Assembly: GCA_019426215.1 (NCBI GenBank)
Contig: CM033392.1
Coordinates: 36,256,980-36,320,979 of the forward strand
Length of the DNA stretch: 64,000 nucleotides
Source of the DNA: Buddleja alternifolia
Taxonomy: Eukaryota > Streptophyta > Magnoliopsida > Lamiales > Scrophulariaceae
Direction: 5' to 3'
Below the pieces are notes generated by a model, which was given only the letters and a program-made list of their open reading frames with translations, was not told where the DNA came from and searched no databases. The position numbers were made by a program, and so were the translations under genes. Shown here in pieces: positions 10,434 to 23,239 of the stretch (its first letter is position 1; every line of letters starts with the position of its first letter).

Positions 10434-13400
10434 CATATATCACAGGGGGTACGGATGATTCGTCTCCAAATTTCTAATATGTGCCATTCAGAACGACAAT
10501 GCCATTAGCATCAAATTGCAAAATGACATCGTTTTGAAAAATAAAATGATGGACGGTGAAAATGCACCGTAGAGACAATTCAAAAAAAGTTGCTCAAATA
10601 AAACATGTCATATGCGAGCCTAACTTCAGCAAAGGGTGATAAAATCTCTAATTATATGCAATCCAAAATGACTACACTGAAAGCCCCATCCATGAAACAT
10701 TGTTGTTTTTCAAGTAGGGGTGTAAATAAGTCGAGTCGGGTCAAACAGGAATTTGTGTTTGAGGTTGTTTGATTGTTAATCTAGCCGAGCTCAAACGAGC
10801 TTTAATCGAGGCTAACATGGGTCAGCACGAATAGTTTGACTTTTTTGTACATGTTCTTATCAATTTTTACTAATCATGACGAGCTTCAAAACTTATCACA
10901 CACAAAAAATTGTTCAAGCTTGGTTTGATATGCTGACGAACCGAGCTCAAATGAGCTATTAGCGTACGAGCTCGAGTCGAGTATCGAGTAGCTTAGTTCG
11001 TCTTTCAACCCTGTTTGCAAGTCACGAGAATAAAAAAAATTATTGTTAAAATGAAGGACGACGAAAAAGCACTGTAAAAGCAATTCTCAAGAATTCATTT
11101 AGTTGGGCTGCATTGAAAACACGACAAAATACGACGTCATCCTGTAACACAAAAAAAAAAATACAAAGGTTGACGTAAAAGCACAATAAATTTGGGCATT
11201 TTCTCTTATATAGTAGTAATATATCGGTCTTATATAAAATCGTTTTAATCTATATATAATAAATTACAACATTTGAGGCCATCCAAGTAAGCGCACATGT
11301 GGATGACCTAATTGAACTCAATTTTGCCACATAAACAAAACTGAATAAATATACATACATATTAAATTAAAAAAAAATCAATCTTACCAACTTCACATAG
11401 TTTCCGATAAAGATAATAACTAATTGATTTCTTCATTCCAAATTCCAAAATTTCAAATTTCAAATTAATAACTAAAGAACTTGAAAAAGAAAAAACAAGG
11501 ATTTGCACGGCAATTTGCCGTGAAAGTGGATCATTTCTACCACATAATCCAAATCGCACCAATATCATTAATTGGAGAAAATCAATCCTAATGAAATCTA
11601 CTAATACTTAATCAGCAACTAATTTTCGAATTTCAAAAAATATTCAAACCAAAATTTCAGTTCATAAAATTTAGAGATTTATCATATTCAAATTTCAAAT
11701 TAGATGCTATCCATGTACTATTTATAGATGAATATTTGACTTTATTTTCATTAGCACATTTCGAAAACACAAATTATGGAGAACTCAACTCACCTGACGA
11801 TTTATCAACCCGTTAAAGTTTATTTCAGTTGCTTAAATGATTCACTATTATCGCATAATCGAAGTTTGTTAATTGACTATATAGAGGTGAATATTTTTAA
11901 ATTTACCAAGTTCATTTTGTAATTTTTTTCTCATTCTTTTCATTGAGTATATAGAACTTTTACATATACTTTTTGTAGGAATCTAACAATTCAACTCACA
12001 TTTATGTGGTGGTGCATCATGATTCGAATACTAGATATAGTCGTCTGAGATAAATAAGTTGGAACTTTTTATGTAGAAGAGAGCATGAAAAATGAGCCAC
12101 TAAAAACTTACATAATTATATAAGTCAAGGTCCAACAATATAAGGTATTGAAGACATATATTATTAATTTGTGGAAAGAGCATTAAATGTTTATTTGTCT
12201 TTCATTTAAATAATTTTTATCATTATTAATGCTTTGTATTAATGTCTAATTTTTTCTTCATAGACGCAGATGTAACAAATTTTATGTTGATTATGAGCTT
12301 CAGAATAAAGATTATCAGTGGAAGATATTCAAAATGATGCAACAGCAGCTACTTTTGAAGTAATAAGAGCAATAGGATATTATTGAGTTTGTTGATGTAA
12401 TTTTTGTTTTCTAATTCAAATGTTTAGAGATTTGTGCTATTGGAGAATGAAAAGTTTTGAACTTGATTTTTTCTTTGTAATTTGATTCTTTTACGGTGGA
12501 TCATCATGATTTATTATGTTGTTTGCATAATATTACAGTAATATATATACTAAAAGATATTTGATATATTAGATTCACGGTGAACTACATCCATTCAATA
12601 TCAATGATAACAGGTGAGTTTGAGTCATCAGTTTCTATAAACATCCCGCAAGACACAATGAACCAACATGGCTTGCTTAATTTGTAAGAAATATTATGGC
12701 TCATATACTAAATTACATATTATTATTTTGTCAATGTTAAAGTCTATTTCACAAAATAATTAATTTTCTAATATTATGTGATTACATCCTAATTGGTCAG
12801 AGAAAAGACATGACCTTACGTAAAGAAAAGTTATAACTCTAAGTGAAGAAATGCCTTGATGGAAGGAAACTCTTAGAGTTTGAATATAAAGAGGATTGGT
12901 GTTCTCTCTACCCCTATACAACTCTACACCAAACTAATACGTGAAAGGCAGAATAGAAAAGCAAAAAAAATACGTATATTTCCATCACTGAACGAGGAGT
13001 TAAGGGAGAGAAATCAATCTTCCTCACGTGACTTTGCATCGACTCAATGAAGGCTATGGACAAAGGTTAGTCTTATTTCTTAAGATTATGTGAAAATGAC
13101 GAAGTTCAAGATTTATGAAAATCATGTAATTGTGTTAAAATTTAACTTTTATCTTTTAATAATTCTTTTTTTTTTGTCTCCGTAATTCTCACCGAGTTTC
13201 TAATTCAATTTCCCATAATGTATATGAAAAGATGTAGTCTCTTCTTGGATGTCCCATAGACAGGAATGTATCAGTAATGATTTGGCGAGTTTTGCTTTAC
13301 TTTCTTTTTCTAACTTAATTATTTCAATGGTTCCTCAACATCTGTAGTCCAATTTTCGTGATTTGTACTATCTATATAATATTATATTTAGGAGTGCAGT

Positions 13401-13748
13401 AATTTTGATTTGATTAATATCTTTAAATAAGTTCTGTTGCATGAGTTGCTAGATTGAATTTTGAAAAGTATTTCAGTCCGGTTTTAAATAGAAATTTTCT
13501 GTAGCAGGATTTGTATTTGTTTGATTAACATTTTTTGTAGCAGGATTTGTGTTCCAGAAATGGACACCATTACACTAAAATATGCAATTAGGACTGAGGG
13601 ATGGAACACGACTAACATAAAAAGGCCCGAGAGCTTCAATTTTCTCATGTTGCCATCATAATTTCTGTATACTAATGGAGAATATCCTTTTGTTTTCTAT
13701 TTTTTATGAACAATTTTCAAGTGAATCGGCTTGGACTCAGATTCATAT
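10434..13748. other. Non-coding AT-rich DNA
   Basis: Apart from the small element at 10716-11012, I see no gene, no long ORF and no known repeat here. The DNA has homopolymer runs and frequent stops on both strands. It ends at the left target duplication of the gypsy element. Confidence 0.6.
10716..11012. mobile_element. Small hAT-like non-autonomous DNA element (candidate)
   Basis: The left end reads aggggtgtaaat and the right end reads ttcaaccct, giving short imperfect terminal inverted repeats (AGGGGTG against AGGGTTG). Flanks 'tttcaagt' and 'tttgcaag' are near-identical, as expected for an 8 bp target duplication that has drifted. The interior repeats cgagctc/gagctcg words, as in many plant elements that start AGGGGTGTAAA. 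It has no ORF for a transposase. Confidence 0.45.
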
Positions 13749-13753
13749 GTCTC

Positions 13754-14515
13754 TGTTTACATCATAAAACAAATTGGGCTTTCAGATTATTTTAAGCCCA
13801 AAGAGACCCAAATACTGAAATATCGAATAGGAGAAAAATTGGATTTACAAATAAATAAGACAGGTCTGTTAAGGATGAAAGAGTTATAAGAACATGGGCT
13901 GAATAGATGAAAGTCCAATAAACAAAATGTGAAGAAATAAAGTGGGGCGCAAAGGGTCAATGGTCCAAAAGGAAGAAAGGCGCACTAATTTGAAAGAGCA
14001 ATTGAGGACGGTTGAAGGCGGTTACCGAAGAAAAGGATCGTAGGTACCTCAAGGATTGAGATATAGGCAGCCAAGACGAAGGGAAAAAGCATGATCAGTA
14101 TCACAACTACATATTTTATTTTCTTAAAACTATCCCTAGCATTAGGAGTAATTCTTAGCGTAACTTAGGAGTAGAGGTAGTGTATATTAATCTGTGTTTA
14201 GCAAGGAGTTGCCGAACGTTGCAAGGTGCATATCAAGATTTGTTTGTATTCCTCAAATCAAACACTCTCATGGAGGTAAAAATTACCCTTTTTTCAGATT
14301 TAAGTATTTGATAAGTTAATTTTATCTTGGCTTCACTTCTTCGATTCATTGTCTTTATACTCGAAATCAACAATTAAAGAATTAAATAAAGACTTGAACC
14401 ACCATCCAGCGTATTGAACGCAGGGGTTGAAAGATAATCTCAAATTATAGATTATCACGGGGCTCGGAACGAACAATCCGATCCACCACATTCTGATTTG
14501 TTTTATTGAGAAACA
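13754..14515 (+). repeat. 5' LTR of the Tat element
   Basis: This 762 bp LTR begins TGTTTACATC and ends GAGAAACA. It aligns along its whole length with 24264-25026, with scattered substitutions. A tRNA primer site is expected just after; 'tggaaaccacagtggga' at 14521 is in the right place but I cannot assign the tRNA. Confidence 0.93.
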
Positions 14516-14596
14516 AATTTTTGGAAACCACAGTGGGAGTCAGTTTAGTAACTGATCTTCTAAAAAATTTGTAAACAAATTCTTGTTTTCTACATA

Positions 14597-17440
14597 ATGT
14601 CAGAAGAATCTCTCAGAGACGATTTGGGTGACGATTTTTACGCTCAACCAATTTCGAAACATATGGTTAGAGTAGATAAAATGTACGAACAGTTTGTTAG
14701 GGTCATGAAACAAACATTAGCAGGTGCTCGAGAGGATCAAAGAAAAGAATTCGATGATCAGTATCGAGCATTAGCTCAAGAATCTGCCCGTATATTTACT
14801 GCAATTGTGCAAGATATTGCGGTAAGTGCTCGAGATGGTCTTGCTCGAGAAGTCACTCGAGTGATTACAGAGTTAGGTGAAATTTTCAATCAAACGTGCG
14901 ACATTTTTTCGAATATGATAAATACCCAAGTAGCATTAGCACTTGAGCCTTTAATCAGTAGGCATAATATTTTAGTAGAAAAAGTAGCTCAGTTAGTGTC
15001 GACCGAACCAAGGATTCGAACTAGACATGTGAACCCGAACGAAATTCCTTTAGGATACCCTCGAGATACACGAGCTCGAAATGTTCAATTCGACGTTGGC
15101 CAAACTTTGAATCCCATACCCTCGAGGAATAGAGTTTTGTAAACCAACAAAATCGTAGGGGGCAACCGGGAGTGAACCAAATGAATACTAACCAATCTCC
15201 ACAGCCTACATCTTTTAACTTCCAAAATACAAACTCGAGTCAATTTAACTTCCAGCCTGTGAGGCAAAATGTTCCTATGCCGCCGAAGGGTCAAGGACAA
15301 GTGCCTATTGGTAAACCTCCGAATGTTAACATTGGAAGTTTTGAACTAAATGTTAGTTTTGCCCAAGGAGTTTATACCGGGCGGCAAAACCAACCTCAAG
15401 TGTACATTATACAGGGACTTCGAGCGTCCCTTACAACATAAAAAATCAACTCCTGCCCGGATTTCATGCAAATCAAAGTTTCCCTTTCACCGCAAATAAC
15501 TTTCAATCTCCCTATGCTGGGGGGAAATACATGACCAACAACTATCTGGGAGGAAATATAGGACCACAGGTCCTAGATCTTTTCCAAAATCAAGTAGAAT
15601 TGGCAATCGAAAGGATGTACCGGCCTGGGTTTCGAAGAAACCATCGGATAATTCTGGGAAAACCTTATCCTGATTGGGTAGATCGAAATTTCCCTTTCCC
15701 GAGAATTTACAAGATTCCTAATTTTACATTATTCTCAGGAGACGACCACGTGTCGGCCTTAGAACATTTATCTCGGTTTACATGCCAATGTCGAGAGGCG
15801 TCCGACCAAGACTACCTTAAGTTAAGACTATTCCCTAGTTCCTTAACCGAGTCAGCCTTTAATTGGTACACAAATTTAGCACCTAATTCGGTACACACTT
15901 GGGACGAGATGCAGTTTCAGCTCCAGAACCATTTTGCTCGAACCGATCCGGGCATATCGATGAGTGACCTGGCAAAAATCAGGCAAATACGGGAGAATTG
16001 ATAGAGGAGTTCCTAGCACGCTTTAAAAAGGCAAGAGTCAAATGTCATTTCAATATTCCGGAATCTGAATTCGTCCAGTTAGCCCAATAAAATATGTCTT
16101 TTGAGTATAGGGTAAAATTCGATGGGATGGTATTTTCTGATTTTAGGAATCTAGCGGAAAGGACCATAAGATACGAAAACATGCTAAAAGACGAAAGTCA
16201 AAGAAAACATCAAGGCCTTAACACTTTTGAAGTTGGAATTCCATGGGCCTTCGAAAATGCCGATGAAATTAACTTAGCATAATTTATAAAAGGGCCTCCA
16301 TTCCAATGCGGAGCTCTTGAAAAGAAAGAGTGCTTAGCCATCGACTCTTTACAATCGAAAAAAGAAAAGAAGTATACTTTCGATGTACAGAAAACAGAAT
16401 AGATTTTCGATTGGTTACTGGCTAATAAAAAACTTAGATTTAAAGGAAAACATCGAATCCCCTCAAAAGCAGAAATCAAAGGCAAGCCATACTGTAAATG
16501 ACATAATGCCTTTTCTCATGAAACTAATGAATGTATTATGTTTTGAAATTTAATACAAGAGAAAATAGACTCGAAAGATATCATCTTCCCTGATACCTTA
16601 AAAACGAATATAGATGAAGATCCTTTTCCTGTTTTAAGTCTTGATATAAATCTTGTGGAATGTATCAACTCTAAATGTTTTGATTCTCAGGTTCCTAAAG
16701 AAGCCAAGTTGGCAAACCAACTGTTCAATAAGCTCATAGATGAAGGGGTTCTGACGTTCTCGAAGGTTAAAGATGAGGGGCTATAGGGTATGTGTAGGTG
16801 GCATATGAACACCATGCATACTACTGACCAATGCCAAATTTTCAGACGTTTTGTGGCAAAACAATATGAAAGGGGTGTTATACTTCTTTCGGGGATTGAC
16901 CAGCCCATAAGAATGAAAAGAAATCATATAAGGAGATGCTTGAAACTCCAGTACGGGAGGTCATTTACCAAACCCCAGCGAGAGTGGTAAATAACCTGAC
17001 GACGATGCAGAAAGTGTTGTGTAGCCAGTGTGCTGATACTCTTCACTATGAGTTGGTAAGGCTATAGGTGATCCCAAATGACCCTGATTGGATTCCAGCA
17101 TATCAGAGAAAGTGGAACAAGAGGCATAGGTTTGAACCTAGTGGTCAGATGCCTTACAATAGGCATTTTTGAGGAAGATGAGGAAGAGGATATGGAAAGT
17201 TTGCACCAACTGGTAGAGATTCACCCTTCACTCGTTTGGGTGAATACAATGGCCAGAGGAAGAAAGAAAGCCACTCGAAGGCTATCGTACAACAGGTCGC
17301 ATATTCTTGAGCGGGAGTGGCCATGGAAATGAAACAGGAAGCCGTAATCTCCAACCTTCGAATCGAAGAAGAGGCATTGGGCAAAGGGATTTTGAAATCA
17401 AAAAGAGAAAGGGGATCAGCATAAGATGACGAATACGAAA
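14597..17440 (+). pseudogene. gag: Tat-type Gag, broken
   Basis: The first open part (14597-15142, 181 codons) is a charged, helical N-terminal region with no known domain. The central part (15531-16001) contains the retrotransposon Gag core: 'FTLFSGDDHVSALEHLSRF' followed by LRLFPSSLTESAFNWY and WDEMQFQLQNHF. The next frame (16094-16282) carries the end of this core. A zinc-binding-like stretch with C, H, H and C spaced as in Tat Gags occurs near 16478-16545 with a stop inside. At least two frameshifts and several stops separate these parts. The Gag would form cytoplasmic particles. The region 16690-17440 continues in pieces without a clear domain. Confidence 0.8.
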
Positions 17441-17445
17441 GAGAG

Positions 17446-18315
17446 ATGGACAAGCTAAGTGACCAGCTGAAGAAGGTGAGTGTGAAAGGAAAGAATGTCA
17501 TGATCGAGGATGACAAAAATTTGGATGATTTCGAGTCAGAGGATGGCCTAGACATCTTATTGGGAGATTCGCCTTATGAAGAATCGGCAAGCGAAGCCAA
17601 TATAAAGGCAAAGGAAGCTTCCTTAAAGACTACTTTACAGTTAGAAGGGCATGGAGATATAAACATGGTAACGGTGTTACCAGCAGCATTTGCTGCAAGG
17701 GAAGAAGAAATAGATGACGAGAAAAAATCTCTCGAAATAATGACTGTGGGCGAAACAAGTAATCTTTTTGATGCTGAAATTCCCAACCATGAATTGCTAA
17801 AAACTAAAAAGAAAAATGAACGTTTGGCTAATCTTTTATTTTCGAAAGAAAAGGTTGACAATAATTACCTGAAGCCTCTGTTTATAAGAGCCAAAATCGA
17901 AGGTGTCAAAATTAATAAAGTGTTAGTAGACAATGGTGTTACTGTTAACATTTTACCCGAAAAAACATTAGCAAAGTTAGGAAAGAATTCGAAAGATTTA
18001 ATAACTACTGATGTAGCAGTATATGGTTTTTCAGGGTAAGCAACTAGTGTATCTAGAGTCTTGCCTTATAGAATTAAAGTCGGAACTCCAAGTTCCTATT
18101 TCACATTTTTCGTGGTGAATACGAATTCATCCTCGTTTAATGCGTTATTGGGAAGAGATTGTTTACATCAGAATTACTGTATCCCGTCAAAATTACATCA
18201 AATTTTAGTCTGTTGGAATGGTCATAAATTCGAAATCATTAAAGCTGAAAATAATTTGTACTTATCGATACTCACATTTTACATGTTAGGTACCTCGCCG
18301 AAAAATTCGAAGTAA
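17446..18315 (+). pseudogene. Retroviral-type aspartic protease of the Tat element
   Basis: Residues KVLVDNGVTVNILP near the end of the first frame (17446-18039) are the retropepsin active-site region, with D-N-G in place of the more usual D-G/S-G. The second half of the fold (FNALLGRDCLHQNYCIPS) follows at 18061-18315 after an in-frame stop at 18037-18039. The protease cleaves Gag-Pol. It lies upstream of RT in the same frame, as in gypsy elements. Confidence 0.75.
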
Positions 18316-18483
18316 AGGACAACGCAGATTCAAAAATCCCGACCATCGAAAGAGCGGGAGATTAAGGCGGAGAAGCTGATGTCGAAGGATCAGGGACAAA
18401 GGAAAAATCTGCAATCAAAGTGGAAGAAAGTTTAGCCCAGATCGACTTAGGGCAATTGTAATCTTTTATTTTTAATCTTTGCT

Positions 18484-19570
18484 ATGGACGACGAAAGACA
18501 AGATGATGTACTTGACGTTTTATTAAAGAAATTAGTTATAGAGCAATTCAACTCGAATTTTAATAATGACACAGTTAATAATTTCGAACATAGAAATAGC
18601 TGTTTGGATGAAATAGTTGAACAAGGGATAATGGAACCTGATGAAGATATTCGAAAGGATATCCAAGATCCATTAGAGGAAATTAATCTTGGGACAATGG
18701 AAAACCCAAGGATGACGTATATAAGCTCGAAAATGAAACAAAACGAAAAGAATGAGTTAATCAAAATTTTATATCATTTTAAAGATTGTTTTGCTTGGGT
18801 GCATCATGAAATGCCGGGGATTGATATGAGTATAGCTCGACATGAACTACCTATTAAACCTGGCTTCACGCCAATAATACAAGCGCCTCGTCGATTATCA
18901 CCTGACTTGATGGGCGCGATCAAGGAAGAGATTGAAAAACTAGTCGAAGCTAAATTCATTAGACCAACTAGATATGTGGAATGGTTGGCAAACATAGTTC
19001 CGGAAGTTAAGAAGAATGGCAAAGTATGAGTGTGCATCGACTTTAGAGACTTAGACAAAGCTACACCAAAAGATGAATACCCGATGTCAATGGCAGACGT
19101 TTTGATCGATGCAGCTGCTAGATATAAGGTAATGTAATTCATGGATGGATATTCAGGATATTACCAATTAAAAATCTCTGAAATGGATAGAAATAAGATA
19201 GAATTAGATGTCCAGGGTCCATAGGAACCTTCGAATGGATAGCTACGCCTTTTGGTTTAAAGAATGCTGGAGCAAAATATCAGAGAATCATGAATTACAT
19301 TTTCCATGATCTTATTAGAAAATCTTTAGAAATATACATCGATGATATTGTAGTTAAAGCGCAAACACATGAGGAGCATATGTAGTACTTAGTTGAAGCC
19401 TTCCAACGAATGAGGCATTTTAATTTAAAAATGAATCCTTTGAAATGTGCTTTTGGTGTAGAAGCTGGAAATTTCTTAAGGTTCTTAATCCATAATCAAG
19501 TCATCAAAGTAGATCAAAACAAAGCTAAATCTATTTTGGAGGCGAAACCTGGAAATAAAAAGGAATTACA
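18484..19570 (+). pseudogene. Reverse transcriptase of the Tat element
   Basis: The N-terminal approach (FAWVHHEMPGID, then PRRLSPDLMGAIKEEIEKL) and 'NIVPEVKKNGKV' are typical of gypsy RT. A stop follows at 19027, then an RT core with C-I-D-F-R-D and, near 19330, the catalytic box YIDDIVVKAQTHEEHM. Further stops lie within, including 19135 and several before 19400. The fragments stay in gypsy order, leading into RNase H. Confidence 0.85.
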
Positions 19571-20089
19571 ACGTTTTCTAGGGTAAGTTAATTTCTAGAG
19601 GAGGTTTATAGCTAATTTGGCTGGAAAGACTGAAGCTTTCTCACCATTATTATGACTAAAACATGAGGATGAGTTCATATGGGGAGGCATACAGGAAGAA
19701 GCTTTCGAAACGATTAAGAAATACCTAACCCGACCTCCAGTTTTAATTCCTCCTCGATAAGGAAAAAAATTAAGGTTGTACATATCTGCAGCCGGATTTT
19801 CGATAGGCTGTCTATTGGTACAGGAAAACGATAGAGGCTACGAACAGGCCGTGTTCTATTTAAGCAGATTGTTAAATGATGCGGAGAAAAGGTATACTTC
19901 AATTGAAAAATGGTGTCTTAGCCTATATTTTGTATCACCAACCGATGTTATTAAATTCATGATTAATCAACTTTTAGTCAAGGGCCGATTAAGTAAATGG
20001 AGTTTAAGCTTGCCACAATTTGATTTGGTTTATGTGCCTCAAAAGGCCATAAAAGGTCAAGCGTTGGTTGACTTTTAGCTAATCATCCT
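19571..20089 (+). pseudogene. First RNase H domain of the Tat element
   Basis: The frame 19776-20078 reads LYISAAGFSIGCLLVQEN and 'AVFYLSRLLNDAEKRYTSIE', the standard gypsy RNase H signature. An aspartate expected near its start is replaced by serine/alanine (YISAAG), which would harm catalysis. The frame ends with the KGQALVDF motif that normally links to the second RNase H. Confidence 0.8.
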
Positions 20090-20137
20090 TCGAATGAAGA
20101 TAGTACCTTAAAGAAATTCAAAATTGGTGTCATTAGT

Positions 20138-20520
20138 ATGGCTCCTTGGATACTATATTTCGACGGGTCAAGTACTCGAGACAGTGTAGGAATTAGGATA
20201 TATATTATATCCCCAACCAAATTAGTCACCAAAATGTATGCGAAAAACGAAGGTGATTGCACTAATAACAGGGCAGAATATGAAGCTCTTATTTTAGGAA
20301 TGGAAATATTACGTGATATGGATGCTAAAGAGATCGAGATAAAAGGAGATTCCTAATTGATTATAAATCAAGTAAGGGGAATATTCAAATGTGTAAGTGC
20401 ATTAGCAGTAATTTCATATGCTCGAGTCCACGAATTACTCAGACATTTAGAAAAAGTGAAGATTTCTCATGTACCTATAGAAAAAAAATCAAATATCTAA
20501 CGACTTAGCTCAACTAGCAT
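20138..20520 (+). pseudogene. Second (archaeal-type) RNase H domain
   Basis: The translation WILYFDGSSTRDSVGI, then NNRAEYEALILGMEI and IEIKGDS, carries the D, E and D of an RNase HI fold independent of the preceding one. A second RNase H after the first is a known mark of the Tat lineage. A stop at 20354-20356 (after GDS) interrupts the domain, which continues toward 20500. Confidence 0.82.
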
Positions 20521-20714
20521 TAGGATATAAGATCGACCCCACGACGCTCGAATCAATTATTCAACTCAAATCGAGGGCTCTGCTACCCTTCGAACAGAGG
20601 ATAATACATAGTAATAAAATCTATATTTTAAGAGAAAAAGAGGATTAGCGCCTTGAGATTATTGATTATTTAAAGAATCCATCCAAGGGAGGATTCTCGA
20701 ACAAATTAAAATTA

Positions 20715-21961
20715 ATGGCTCATCATTATTTTTATGATAGACAAGAATTATATAGGAAGGACTCTCAAGGGGTCTTACTAAAATGTCTCGATTTAGAAGA
20801 CACTTTGATTATAATGGCAGAAACTCACGAAGGCATATGCGGAGCCCATCAAGCAGGGCAGAAAATGAGATGGCTAATACATAGGTATGGATTCTATTGG
20901 CCCACTATATTATGAGATTGCGTAAATTATGCTAAAGGTTGTCAACAATGTCAGAAATATGGTAAAATACTGAGACAACCCACAATGCAATTAAATTCCA
21001 TTGTGAAGCCTTGGCCATTTCGAGGATGGGCTATGGATGTAATCGGAGAAATTAAACCAACCTCATCTAGAAGGCATAGTTATATCCTAGTAGCGACTCA
21101 TTATTTTACCAAGTGGGTTGAAGCCAAAGCTTTCAAGAGTATAAATTCGAAACAAGTGGCTGAATTTACTAAAGATTACATCATCACTAGGTTTGGAATA
21201 CCAGAATCCATAACTTTCGATCAAGCCAGAATCTATAACAGTACAGAAATGCTCGAGTTCCTCGATCAATTCAGGATAAAATTGATGAACTCGACACCAT
21301 ATTATGCTCAGGCAAATGGACAAGCTGAGTCATCGAATAAATTAATCAAGGGGTTTATCTAAAAAATGATAAGGTTTAACCCTAAAAATTGGCACGAGCT
21401 ATTGATTGATACATTATGGGCCCTGAGGACAATCAAAAAGGATAGTCTAGGGATATCCCTATTTCAACTAGTATATGGTCACGAAGTTGTTATTCCAATG
21501 GAAATCAACATAAAATCTAGAAGAATTCTAGAACAAGAATGGCTTACAGCCAAAGAATATGTTGAGAGTATGAACATCAGAAAATTAGACCATGAAGTGT
21601 TACAAATCATGGCTCTGCAACAAACCGAACTTCAAAAGAAGAAGATTGAAAAAAGTTATAATAAAAAGGTAAAGGCAAGATCCTTCGAAATAGGAGACTT
21701 AGTGTAGAAAATGGTGTTACCCGAAGGATCAAAAGACCATTTTTACTGGAAATGGTCACCTAAATGGGAAGCTCCATTTTTTGTTTAGAGTAAACTATCA
21801 GGAAATTCCTTTAAACTTCAGCACTTAAATGGCAAGGAATATGGAAGAGCTATAATGCAAAATATTTAAAGAAGTACACACCAAGTATATGGAAAGAAAA
21901 TGAAGGCATTATATTAGAGAGATTGCTTGAAATTGGCAAGAAATTTTTACATAAAAATTAA
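20715..21961 (+). pseudogene. Integrase of the Tat element
   Basis: The zinc-binding N-terminus shows the HHCC pattern (EGICGAHQAGQKM, then CQQCQK). The core domain follows, with catalytic-position residues in AMDVIGEI, SITFDQARIYNS and QANGQAESSNKLIKG, over 20985-21362. The C-terminal part runs on in the same frame to about 21961. Stops at 20913, 21360 and 21705 and lost glycines show decay. The integrase would insert the cDNA. Its end lies only about 28 bases from the end of the antisense ORF. Confidence 0.88.
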
Positions 21962-21988
21962 TGTTCTCAAAAGGTACATCGATGCATC

Positions 21989-23233
21989 CTAGAAATGGGT
22001 AAAATGTAAAGAATTGACTAATACTTCCAAGGCCGAATCGAAAGCATCCCTCTCGAGTAGGGCTGGCCTGACCACTTCTTTGAATTCATTGGATAACTGG
22101 GCAATCTAGTTGTTAAGGGCTGTGATGTCGTCCTCGACTTGATGAGCTAGGTTGGCAAGTCGATCCCTCTCTGCTTGAAGATCAGCAATCTGCACATCTA
22201 AGGTGGCGATTTGGGCCAAGTAATCTGCCCTGGTATTTTCAAAAATGGGAGCCTGATCTTGGAGTTGGTCCATCTGCCGAGAATGCTCGGGGGACATCTC
22301 CTCCTCCAAAGGGTTAATCTCCTGGTCGATAAAGTCACGGAGATTGGAGAAGCAGGTTTCGAATACTTGACAAGATGCTTGAAATACAGGTAGCCATGGT
22401 TCGGCTACCCTTGAGTGTGCTTCATCGAGGAGAAAATGAAGCCTCCTCAGCAAAGTAGAATCATTAGGGCGGAGCCTAATGTCAGGAGCGCCTCTGTTAA
22501 CTCAATCCTGGAAAACGGAGGAGGCGGGCGTCCCCTAAAATAATCAAAATAACAGCATAAGTAAGAAACCAAAAGGTTCATACACAAGGTCACACGGAAA
22601 ATAAAGAGGAACGAATACCTTCAGATGGGGCAAGAGATGTGGAGACCACTGAACTCGAAGGAAGTGGAACTAAAGCCGCCTCAACCGATGGAGCCGACAA
22701 GATTTCTTCGATCCGAACTGGCAAGGCAACAGTTCGAAAAGGGTCAGGTGGATTTGAAGATTCAATGGCAGCAAGGGCCAAGGCTTGATCATCTTCTCTT
22801 TGAACCAAAGCCTCGGGGACTAGAGGAGTTGTGGCATCCGTAATAGCTTCATTTCGAATTTGGTTTATAGAAACTGGAAGAATAGGTGCGGCTTCAGGCA
22901 CGGCTCCTGTAGACGTAACTGCAGAAGGTTTCGAAAAGATATACTCATTAAGAAATAATAAAGGCAATGATATAATGGTAAGTAACATCAGAAGAATAAG
23001 AAAAGATACCTGGTGGGTTTTCGACTATGCTGGAAGTCCTGAATGATCCATGTAATCGCTAAAGTTTACTATTCTTTTGAATAAGAGGCTGGAGATCCTC
23101 ATCAGCCTCTTCTTCTTCAGATGCCTCTGGGAGGCTGGTAATAGAAGGTTCTCGAATGGCAAGGGCCGATCGTTGTAGAAGGTTGGGCTTTTGATCTAGT
23201 TACCACGGAGGAACTAGTGGAAGACTTAGCCAT
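21989..23233 (-). pseudogene. Antisense extra ORF of the Tat element
   Basis: A reading frame runs on the minus strand, convergent with pol. The ATG at 23231-23233 opens with MAKSSTSSSVVTRSKAQPST. After a one-base frameshift an acidic stretch follows (LPEASEEEEADEDLQPL), then a Pro/Ala-rich part and a coiled-coil-like C-terminus (LAQIATLDVQIADLQAERD) with the tail continuing past a stop at 22106-22108 to 21989. A GT-AG intron of 91 bases at 22919-23009 keeps the frame (exon ends 'ccaccag', resumes 'ttacgtct'). A second candidate intron lies at 22535-22618, but its frame is off by one. No catalytic domain is recognised. Antisense or extra ORFs after pol are known in Tat elements; their function is unknown. 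Confidence 0.65.
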
Positions 23234-23239
23234 CTTGCC

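Noticed and set aside
11245..11520. Possible Helitron: TC-start 'tctatatataataaa' and a hairpin cacggcaatttgccgtg
   Set aside because: No CTRR end at the right distance from the hairpin, no Rep/helicase sequence, and the supposed start and hairpin are too close together.
12250..12420. Possible exon of a host gene
   Set aside because: The open stretch is short, no splice partner or homologous domain could be recognised, and stops abound.
22590..22988. Hydrophobic N-terminus (LLTIISLPLLFLN) as a signal peptide of the antisense ORF
   Set aside because: These residues come from the intron at 22919-23009. The spliced frame replaces them.
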